Shown: piece by piece, positions 1 to 5,149 of the stretch
How positions within the stretch are numbered: the first letter of the stretch is position 1
How the letters are laid out: every line of letters starts with the position of its first letter
NCBI GenBank assembly: GCA_027063325.1
Contig: JAMOSA010000283.1
Span: forward strand, 1 to 5,911
Reading direction: 5' to 3'
DNA from: Campylobacteraceae bacterium
GTDB lineage: Bacteria > Campylobacterota > Campylobacteria > Campylobacterales > Sulfurovaceae
DNA: 5,911 nucleotides
Translations under genes and position numbers: made by a program
The notes under the pieces: model-generated
The model's database searches: none
What the model was told of the DNA's origin: nothing
What the model saw: the letters and a program-made list of their open reading frames with translations, nothing else

Positions 1-1165
1 TATAGTCTCGTAGCAAATCTCTGTAATTTAGTATCTCTTTTCTGAGTGATTCAAGTACATCAGCTGTTGTGGTATCATCTATGCCGATTCCAGCCATCGT
101 AAGACTCTCTAATCTCTTACCGGCATTGACTCTTTTTAGAAAACTCTTTATAAGTTCACTCTTTAACTCAAGCATTACAAGTTCAGACTCATACTCAGCA
201 AGTTTGTCAGAGAGTCTTTGGACTCTTTCGTCAATATTTACAATCATTGTCTGTTTTCTAAATTTTTCAATCTTTGAGACTACAGATTTTAATTGTAAAT
301 TTATCTTCTTGAGCTGCTTGTTTATAAGCTCTATTGTTTTTATCGCCTCCCAGGTACGCCTCTCTACACTCTGTTGTAGATATTTCTTTGATAGCTCATT
401 TGCAAACTCCTGTACACGCAAAGGAACAGTTCCACTAAATGAGACACCAAGAATAGTTGCTTTTCTTGATATAGGTGCTACAGAAACATTTCCTTTTAAC
501 ATTGCTGGTATTTTGGCAGGATCTATAACAACAAATCTGTACTCTTTATATTTTACAGGTATATTGGTTCTGTTTACAGTCAAATCAAAATAGATATTTT
601 TAACTCTCTCTCCATATCTGTGTCTCTTTTTATATATATTTGGTGTATCCTTATTCATCTGTGGTAAATTGGTCTTTAGAATAAAACTCTCTTTGTCAAT
701 AGGTATCAGGATAAAACTTCTACCAAAACCCTTTGTCAAATTTACATCTACTGGAGACTCTTTGTACAACTCTTTTTCCAAAAATCCCTGCTTTATATAG
801 TATCTGTGGCTGAAATCTACACTCTTAATGGCTTTTTTAATCAAAAATCTGGATTTTATAATCTCCATCTCTGTATATATATTATTGACCATTTCACCAG
901 TTAGAGCATTTGCTTTGGGATCTCTGTTGCTTAGACTAAACCACCCCTTTACCTGAACCTCTACAGTTGAAGTGGCTCTGTATATATCTGGCATAAAATA
1001 TACTTTGTAACCCGTAGCTATAGCAACCAATACTCCAAGAGTCAATATCACATATTTATATCTGTGAAGTATTACCAATACTCTTTTTAGGTCAAACTGA
1101 TAATTTGAACGAATAAATCTGTCTATTCTGTTATCCGGTGGCAGTTGTACTCTTTTTTGTTCCAA
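1..1165 (-). CDS. GumC/Wzz-type polysaccharide chain-length / co-polymerase protein, 3' part beyond window
   Basis: The first 388 residues are visible and the reading frame is open through base 1. The layout is that of an inner-membrane polysaccharide co-polymerase, which sets chain length or drives export of exopolysaccharide with a Wzy-type polymerase and an outer-membrane exporter. A basic N-terminal tail (about 1-35) is followed by a transmembrane helix (about 36-57) and a Wzz-like start (PDIYRATSTVEVQ, 59-71). A periplasmic domain leads to a long charged coiled coil (about 252-345) that resumes near 370 and leaves the window. A second membrane helix and any fused tyrosine-kinase domain would lie outside, so the subtype is undecided. 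The start is TTG at 1163-1165: an in-frame TAA (1166-1168) directly precedes it, AAGAGG sits five bases upstream, and the first in-frame ATG is only codon 58, beyond the membrane helix. The gene follows the HprK-like gene by 10 bases, so the two are probably co-transcribed. The family call is firm; the exact polymer is unknown. Confidence 0.85.
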   Translation of the reverse strand, partial: MEQKRVQLPPDNRIDRFIRSNYQFDLKRVLVILHRYKYVILTLGVLVAIATGYKVYFMPDIYRATSTVEVQVKGWFSLSNRDPKANALTGEMVNNIYTEMEIIKSRFLIKKAIKSVDFSHRYYIKQGFLEKELYKESPVDVNLTKGFGRSFILIPIDKESFILKTNLPQMNKDTPNIYKKRHRYGERVKNIYFDLTVNRTNIPVKYKEYRFVVIDPAKIPAMLKGNVSVAPISRKATILGVSFSGTVPLRVQEFANELSKKYLQQSVERRTWEAIKTIELINKQLKKINLQLKSVVSKIEKFRKQTMIVNIDERVQRLSDKLAEYESELVMLELKSELIKSFLKRVNAGKRLESLTMAGIGIDDTTTADVLESLRKEILNYRDLLRDY

Positions 1166-1170
1166 TTAAA

Positions 1171-1176
1171 CCTCTT
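1171..1176 (-). promoter_or_regulatory. Ribosome-binding site fixing the TTG start of the GumC/Wzz-type gene
   Basis: On the minus strand the bases read AAGAGG, and the first A is also the last base of the preceding gene's TAA stop codon. A five-base spacer leads to TTG at 1165. An in-frame TAA lies in that spacer, so no start further upstream is possible. Overlap of the stop codon and the Shine-Dalgarno sequence suggests translational coupling to the upstream kinase-like gene. Confidence 0.7.
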
Positions 1177-2015
1177 TACTTTTTCCTGATATGCAGTATT
1201 GTATCAAATATATCAGAAATCAAATCTATATTGTCAGGGAATTTCAATAGATATATATCAATATTTTCATAGACTCTTAGAAGCTTTTCAAATCTGTTTT
1301 TTTCCAATCTACCCATATCTATCAGTGTAGCATCAAGCAATCTTTTGAAAGCTTCAATACCTTTGAGTTTTGATATTGATATTCTGTTTTCTCCTTTTTG
1401 CAATACAATAATAGAATCCAACTCTATTGATCCTTGGACAAAATTATCTACCTTTTTGCCCAGATGAAACCTCTTTCTAAAATATCTTATATATGGATGG
1501 GTGGGTGTAACCAAAACTCCGCTTTCAAATCTCAAAACAGTACTCTCATCACAGATTAATCCAGCCCCCCTTTTATCAACAGCATAGTATGCCAGTGTTG
1601 ATTTTCCACCCATTGAGGGAGCAACTATAGATACAGCTTTGCCATCTATCTCTATAGATGAAGCATGAAGAACCAATGAATCCAAAAAGAGTTCATACAC
1701 AAGAGGTAAAAATGTATGCAGTATCCAATACTTTACTCTATATGGAGTTGCACTGTATATTTTATACTCTATTTTGTATGGGTAGAGATCTTTATACCAA
1801 ATTAACTGACAATCATTTTCAATTTCAAATATAAAATAGCTTGGATTATCTATATATCTTACTCTTGTATCTTCATATATATTATGCCACCTGCTTGTTA
1901 CACAATCATTATCTATACAAAATTTACTGTTAGATACTATTTGAAGTTCATACCCTTTTGGGTTTGATTCCATACCATCTATATCGCTGTAAATTCCAAA
2001 TCCAAAATACTCCAT
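1176..2015 (-). CDS. HPr kinase-like (HprK-related) P-loop protein of a polysaccharide locus
   Basis: This is a 279-residue protein resembling the C-terminal kinase half of HPr serine kinase. An LHASS motif (116-120, His117) and a strand-turn EIDGKAV (122-128) precede a P-loop, APSMGGKST (132-140). ICDES follows (154-158), at the place of the acidic LxxDD metal-binding motif of HprK. The rest (about 160-279) fits the family's C-terminal part, with a strand ELDSIIVLQ (198-206). The N-terminal 110 residues are Tyr-rich and unlike the HprK regulatory domain. Compared with the usual GPSGxGKST, the P-loop has Ala132 for Gly and Met135 for Gly, while Gly137, Lys138 and Ser139 remain. HprK-related kinases in exopolysaccharide or peptide-modification loci have mostly unproven substrates; one lasso-peptide relative phosphorylates the C-terminal serine of the peptide. 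Nothing suggests classical carbon-catabolite control here. The ATG start at 2013-2015 follows AAAAGAG five bases upstream. The gene is probably first in an operon with the GumC/Wzz-type gene. Confidence 0.75.
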   Translation of the reverse strand: MEYFGFGIYSDIDGMESNPKGYELQIVSNSKFCIDNDCVTSRWHNIYEDTRVRYIDNPSYFIFEIENDCQLIWYKDLYPYKIEYKIYSATPYRVKYWILHTFLPLVYELFLDSLVLHASSIEIDGKAVSIVAPSMGGKSTLAYYAVDKRGAGLICDESTVLRFESGVLVTPTHPYIRYFRKRFHLGKKVDNFVQGSIELDSIIVLQKGENRISISKLKGIEAFKRLLDATLIDMGRLEKNRFEKLLRVYENIDIYLLKFPDNIDLISDIFDTILHIRKK

Positions 2016-2066
2016 ATTATCTCTTTTTTGTTATTATATACTATATGCCAATACCAAAGTTGTTCT
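2016..2066. promoter_or_regulatory. 51-bp divergent promoter region with -10 boxes overlapping on both strands
   Basis: All transcription signals for the divergent kinase-like and nucleotidyltransferase genes must fit here unless they lie inside the opposing coding regions. The nine bases 2037-2045 read TATACTATA on the plus strand and TATAGTATA on the minus strand. TATACT (2037-2042) could serve the rightward gene and TATAGT (2045-2040) the leftward gene. Each would leave a leader of roughly 18 bases. A second leftward candidate, TATAAT (2038-2033), would place the transcript start almost at the ribosome-binding site. No -35 element was recognised. Assigned from motif and position only. Confidence 0.45.
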
Positions 2067-3134
2067 ATGACCAAAAAAGAGTATGAAGAGTTGATACTGT
2101 ATATATGCTCACAAAGCAAAAAACCTCCTGTGATACCCAAATTTGAACTACTTACAAGGCATGGTGTTGTCATACTCTTTGCCAATAGATACAAACAAAA
2201 AGATAGTTTCTATATAAGACTTACAGAGTTCAAAAGATTATATACTATGGAAGTTTTAGAGAGTATCGCTTTTATTAAAAAACTAGACAATAAATTTAAT
2301 GATATGGGATGGAGATATATACTGCTAAAAGGAGTTGCACTCTCAAAAAAACTATATCAAGAGAGTACAACAAGATACTCTGTAGATATAGATATATTTA
2401 TAGATAAAAAAGATAGATTTGATGTAATAAATTGGCTTTTTCAAAATGGTTTTACAACAAATCAGTATATAAACCTAAAGTATCAAACATATATTACACT
2501 AACAGACAAAAGAGGTTTGACTATAGATATTAGTTGGGAGTTTGTACCATATTTTTATCCTGTTAAAATACCCAAAAAGATACTATTTAATAGAACAAAA
2601 CTATCTATAAACAGTATCAGTCTGCCAGTGCTTAAAAAAGATGAAGAGTTTTTATATCTGCTTATCCACGCATCCAAACACTTGTATTCAAAAATGATAT
2701 GGGTTATAGATATAGACAGATATATGAGATACCATAATATAGATTATACTTTTGTTGTAGATAAATTAAATACCCTAAAAGCAATTAAGTATGGTCTATA
2801 TGGTATATATCTCTCAAACAAAATACTGAAAACACCTTTGCCAAAAGAGATACAAAAAAATATATATAAGTATGATTATAATAAAATCTATAACTATACA
2901 TATATGTTATGGCAAAACAGATTACCAGTTTATAAAAAAATATATGCCAAAAGTATGCTATATGAATCAACAGAACAAAAATTAAAATATTTACACTATT
3001 CACTCTTGAAACCAACAATATATGAATACAAAATATTAAAACTGCCAAGATATCTTTGGTGGATATACTATCTGATTAGAATATCAAGATTAATACTAAA
3101 AATAATTTCCAAAAATATAAATAAGCAAATCTGA
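2067..3134 (+). CDS. Nucleotidyltransferase-fold protein, NTP_transf_5 (PF14907) type
   Basis: This is a 355-residue protein with the signature of the uncharacterised nucleotidyltransferase family found in polysaccharide and some lasso-peptide loci. LLKGVALSKKLY (86-97) is followed by Arg103, then DIDIFID (107-113) giving the DxD metal-binding pair Asp107/Asp109. A third acidic position lies in TIDISWEF (152-159, Asp154), where relatives often read DLHW. Further on are HASKH (201-205) and WVIDIDRYM (212-220), matching the family's helical C-terminal part. The end is rich in Tyr, Ile and Lys, with a hydrophobic stretch (about 328-345) that may touch the membrane. The substrate is unknown for the family; nucleotide transfer is inferred from the fold. 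The frame stays open up to a TTG at 2028, but that would cover the divergent promoter, so ATG 2067 is preferred although no good Shine-Dalgarno precedes it. Isoleucine is mostly ATA here, unlike in the CDF gene, in keeping with an accessory locus. Divergent from the HprK-like gene. Confidence 0.72.
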   Translation: MTKKEYEELILYICSQSKKPPVIPKFELLTRHGVVILFANRYKQKDSFYIRLTEFKRLYTMEVLESIAFIKKLDNKFNDMGWRYILLKGVALSKKLYQESTTRYSVDIDIFIDKKDRFDVINWLFQNGFTTNQYINLKYQTYITLTDKRGLTIDISWEFVPYFYPVKIPKKILFNRTKLSINSISLPVLKKDEEFLYLLIHASKHLYSKMIWVIDIDRYMRYHNIDYTFVVDKLNTLKAIKYGLYGIYLSNKILKTPLPKEIQKNIYKYDYNKIYNYTYMLWQNRLPVYKKIYAKSMLYESTEQKLKYLHYSLLKPTIYEYKILKLPRYLWWIYYLIRISRLILKIISKNINKQI

Positions 3135-3162
3135 ATAAAGGATAACTATAGACTCTTTGTAT

Positions 3163-3168
3163 TATAAT
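3163..3168 (+). promoter_or_regulatory. Probable -10 box for the His-rich protein / CDF / hemD operon
   Basis: A perfect TATAAT lies in the 72-base gap after the nucleotidyltransferase gene. It predicts a transcript start near 3175 and a leader of about 30 bases. The bases about 17 upstream (GGATAA) are not a -35 box, but promoters of Campylobacterota commonly lack one. No terminator hairpin separates this gap from the upstream gene, so read-through is possible. Confidence 0.55.
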
Positions 3169-3193
3169 ATTGATTGAGAATGGGGATATGCAG

Positions 3194-3199
3194 AAAGGA
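3194..3199 (+). promoter_or_regulatory. Ribosome-binding site of the His-rich exported protein gene
   Basis: AAAGGA lies four bases before the ATG at 3204 and seven before the ATG at 3207. The longer spacing is the more usual one, so 3207 is the preferred start. An in-frame TTG at 3174 would put this site inside the coding region and extend the protein ahead of the signal peptide, so it is not supported. Confidence 0.6.
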
Positions 3200-3206
3200 A
3201 TATATG

Positions 3207-3482
3207 ATGTATAAAAGAGTATTGATTGGTTTGATTGCCATAGGTTCTTTTGCAGTTGCAAAGAGTGAATGCGGAATGGAGTTTATGTATGATCCTTGTG
3301 CATCTAACGGTTACTCTATAGTAGAGGCAGAAGAGTATGTAAAGCCTCCTCACAACTGGATGGAGTCTGCTCACTTTGATAAAGAGAGGGGACACCCACA
3401 TCATTACAGCAGATACCATCATCGACATAGTAAAGGCAAATATGTAGCAAGAGCATCTACACCAGTAGCAAAGATAAAATAA
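3207..3482 (+). CDS. Small exported His-rich protein, candidate periplasmic metal binder
   Basis: This is a 91-residue protein that I do not recognise as a named family. It begins with a classical Sec signal peptide: basic MYKR, a hydrophobic core at 5-15 and an AVA cleavage motif at 16-18, leaving about 73 mature residues in the periplasm. The mature part has two cysteines (22 and 31), possibly a disulfide, and eight histidines. Six of those lie in a short basic run GHPHHYSRYHHRHSKGK near the C-terminus; there is no membrane anchor. The stop codon is three bases before the start of a CDF metal transporter, so the two are surely co-transcribed. A role in binding the exported cation (zinc, iron, nickel or similar) is inferred from the histidines and this neighbour; no metal specificity can be read. 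An alternative start at ATG 3204 adds one Met. The gene itself looks real: ribosome-binding site, signal peptide and tight operon packing agree. Confidence 0.75.
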   Translation: MYKRVLIGLIAIGSFAVAKSECGMEFMYDPCASNGYSIVEAEEYVKPPHNWMESAHFDKERGHPHHYSRYHHRHSKGKYVARASTPVAKIK

Positions 3483-3485
3483 TAT

Positions 3486-4442
3486 ATGGCTACACTACAA
3501 TTTAAATTCAATGCTATGACACCTCAAAGAAGAGCTACTGTTGTATCAACAGCAGTTGCTACTTTGCTAACTATTATTAAATTGATAGTAGGAGTCTTGA
3601 GTGGTTCTGTTGCAGTACTTGCTTCTGCAATAGACTCCATTCTTGATATGGGTGTATCACTTTTTAATTTCTTTGCTATTAAAAAAGCAGAAGAGCATCC
3701 AGATGACAAATTTCCATATGGTAAGGGTAAAATACAGGCAATTGCAGGTGTAATTGAGGGAACTATTATTACACTCTCTGGTATATATATCATATATGAA
3801 GCTGCTAATAAGATGATAAACCATAAAACTACAGAGTATATTGGTATATCTTTGGTTGTTATGCTCTTTTCAATTATAGTTACATGGTTTCTTGTTAGAT
3901 ACCTCTTAAAAGTGGCCCAAGAGACAGATAATATTGTAATCAAAGCAGATGCCCTACACTACCAGACAGATTTGCTGAGTAATGGTGCTGTGGTAATGGC
4001 TTTGGTATTTGTATATCTGATTGGTTGGGATTGGATAGATGCTCTTTTTGGTTTGATAATTGGTCTATATATTATATATTCAGCTTATGAGATAATTCAA
4101 GAGAGTATTATGATACTACTTGATAGATCATTAGATAGTGAATTGGTAGGCAAAATCGGAGAGATTTTGGCAAATCACCCTAAAGTTAATGGTTACCATT
4201 GGTTGAAGACCAGAACAGATGGTAGTAGAAATTTTGTTGAATTTCATATGGTACTTGAACCTGAGATGACACTACTTGAAGCTCACCATATAGCAGAAGA
4301 TATAGAAGAAAAAATTGCTCTACTTGAGCCTGATAAGGGTTGGATCATTACTCCTCATTTTGATCCATATGATGATGAGCATATAAATGAGAGTTTTTAT
4401 GAAGGCAAAGGTGTATCACACCTAACGGAAAATAGAGATTAA
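3486..4442 (+). CDS. Cation diffusion facilitator (CDF), FieF/YiiP-type divalent metal exporter
   Basis: This 318-residue inner-membrane antiporter should export Zn(II), Fe(II) or a similar cation from the cytoplasm in exchange for protons. Six membrane helices are visible (about 16-38, 43-65, 85-107, 118-140, 160-180, 185-205), followed by the cytoplasmic dimerisation domain (about 212-295). Measured against E. coli YiiP, the transport site is complete: Asp50 and Asp54 (DSILD) on helix 2, His158 and Asp162 (HYQTD) on helix 5. The cytoplasmic binuclear site is also kept: His238, His254, His267, His291 and Asp293. The loop site B is not: where YiiP has His71 and His75, this protein has Phe76 and Lys80 within DDKFPYGKGK, keeping only the Asp. 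Length is close to the family norm with a short hydrophilic tail. The start ATG lies three bases after the upstream stop with only a weak AAAGA nearby, suggesting coupled translation. Family is certain; metal preference is open. Confidence 0.93.
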   Translation: MATLQFKFNAMTPQRRATVVSTAVATLLTIIKLIVGVLSGSVAVLASAIDSILDMGVSLFNFFAIKKAEEHPDDKFPYGKGKIQAIAGVIEGTIITLSGIYIIYEAANKMINHKTTEYIGISLVVMLFSIIVTWFLVRYLLKVAQETDNIVIKADALHYQTDLLSNGAVVMALVFVYLIGWDWIDALFGLIIGLYIIYSAYEIIQESIMILLDRSLDSELVGKIGEILANHPKVNGYHWLKTRTDGSRNFVEFHMVLEPEMTLLEAHHIAEDIEEKIALLEPDKGWIITPHFDPYDDEHINESFYEGKGVSHLTENRD

Positions 4443-5077
4443 TGAAAAATATATATCTAACTTCACCACTACAAAAAGAGGGACTCTATCATATACCAAT
4501 GATAAAGTTTACAACTACAGCTTCACAACTCAATCTTGAGGGTATTGATACTTTGATGTTTACATCAAAACAGGCTGTTGTTACAGCTAATAGCATAGAT
4601 AAAAGATGGCAAAAGATTCCCTCTTTGGCTATTGGCAGTGCTACAGCCAAAAAAATAACAGAGCTTGGGGGTAAAGTTTTATATCATCCAAAAAATTTTT
4701 ATGGCAAAGAGTTATCCAAAGATATAGCCAAAATGTTTGCTAACAAAGATATACTCTACCTAAGACCTCAAGAGGTATCATTTGATAGCAAAAGATTTTT
4801 ACAGCAAAATGGCATATCTATAAAAGAGCAAATCATATATAAAACAACTTGTAAAAAATACTCTATAGACAAAGCTCCTCTAAATGACTCTATTATTATC
4901 TTTACATCCCCTTCAACAATTCACTGCTTTTTAAAAAACTTCAAATGGCACAAAAGCTATATAGCTATAGTTATAGGCAAAGCAACCCTCGAACACTTAC
5001 CAAAAGATGCAAATTTCTCCATAGCAGATACTCCCACAATAGATGCCTGTATAAAAAAAGCATTAGAGATTAGATAG
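4442..5077 (+). CDS. hemD: Uroporphyrinogen-III synthase HemD
   Basis: This is the cytoplasmic enzyme that cyclises hydroxymethylbilane and inverts ring D to give uroporphyrinogen III, the branch point to haem, sirohaem and cobalamin. The sequence is divergent, as is usual for HemD, but the two-lobed pattern is clear. It shows FTSKQAV (40-46), AIGSATAKKITELG (63-76), YLRPQE (106-111), IYKT (132-135), the second-lobe motif IIFTSPSTI (152-160), IGKATLEHL (178-186) and a closing helix after TPTIDA (197-202). At 211 residues it is shorter than E. coli HemD (about 246), within the range for compact epsilon-type enzymes. Its ATG shares one base with the TAA of the CDF gene (TAATG, 4440-4444), so translation is probably coupled. 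Other haem genes are not in the window. The operon with a metal exporter may reflect shared need during metal or iron stress, or only gene packing. Confidence 0.85.
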   Translation: MKNIYLTSPLQKEGLYHIPMIKFTTTASQLNLEGIDTLMFTSKQAVVTANSIDKRWQKIPSLAIGSATAKKITELGGKVLYHPKNFYGKELSKDIAKMFANKDILYLRPQEVSFDSKRFLQQNGISIKEQIIYKTTCKKYSIDKAPLNDSIIIFTSPSTIHCFLKNFKWHKSYIAIVIGKATLEHLPKDANFSIADTPTIDACIKKALEIR

Positions 5078-5149
5078 ACTATATCTATGTACACCATCTG
5101 TTAATTAAATTTATATAGAATAATATGAAATAATATAAAGGGGTTTGGA
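5078..5149 (+). promoter_or_regulatory. Intergenic region with probable promoter and RBS of the lipoprotein gene
   Basis: This 72-base AT-rich gap lies between hemD and the lipoprotein gene. TAGAAT (5116-5121) is the best -10 candidate, predicting a transcript start near 5128; no -35 box is evident. AAGGGG (5138-5143) is a strong ribosome-binding site six bases before ATG 5150. An 8-base palindrome TTAATTAA (5101-5108) lies where an upstream element or operator could be, but such AT palindromes arise easily by chance here. No convincing terminator for the hemD operon is present. Confidence 0.45.

Noticed and set aside
69..593. Plus-strand open frame of 174 codons, Ser/Phe-rich
   Set aside because: It lies entirely antisense to the well-supported GumC/Wzz-type gene, and its composition is what the reverse complement of a Lys/Glu-rich coiled-coil gene gives.
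2028..2066. TTG at 2028 as the start of the nucleotidyltransferase-fold protein
   Set aside because: It would add 13 residues unlike the family, has no ribosome-binding site, and would place the start 12 bases from the divergent gene, covering the only room for promoters.
1979..2194. Minus-strand open frame across the divergent promoter
   Set aside because: It overlaps the starts of both divergent genes, has no ribosome-binding site and no recognisable protein features.
1..3134. Frequent GACTC/GAGTC and TATATA strings that look like dispersed repeats
   Set aside because: They follow from common codon runs (AAA GAG, AGT, TAT ATA) within coding sequence and show no regular spacing or repeat unit.
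2785..3428. Three minus-strand open frames opposite the nucleotidyltransferase and His-rich genes
   Set aside because: They are antisense to genes with clear motifs or signal peptide plus ribosome-binding site; their hydrophobic look comes from AT-rich reverse-strand reading.
3524..3943. Minus-strand open frame of 139 codons
   Set aside because: It is antisense to the CDF transporter, whose motifs are complete across this span.
5071..5087. Inverted repeat TAGATA / TATCTA with a 5-base loop at the end of hemD as a terminator
   Set aside because: The stem is six mostly A/T pairs, it includes the hemD stop codon and is not followed by a T run; such repeats are expected by chance in this composition.
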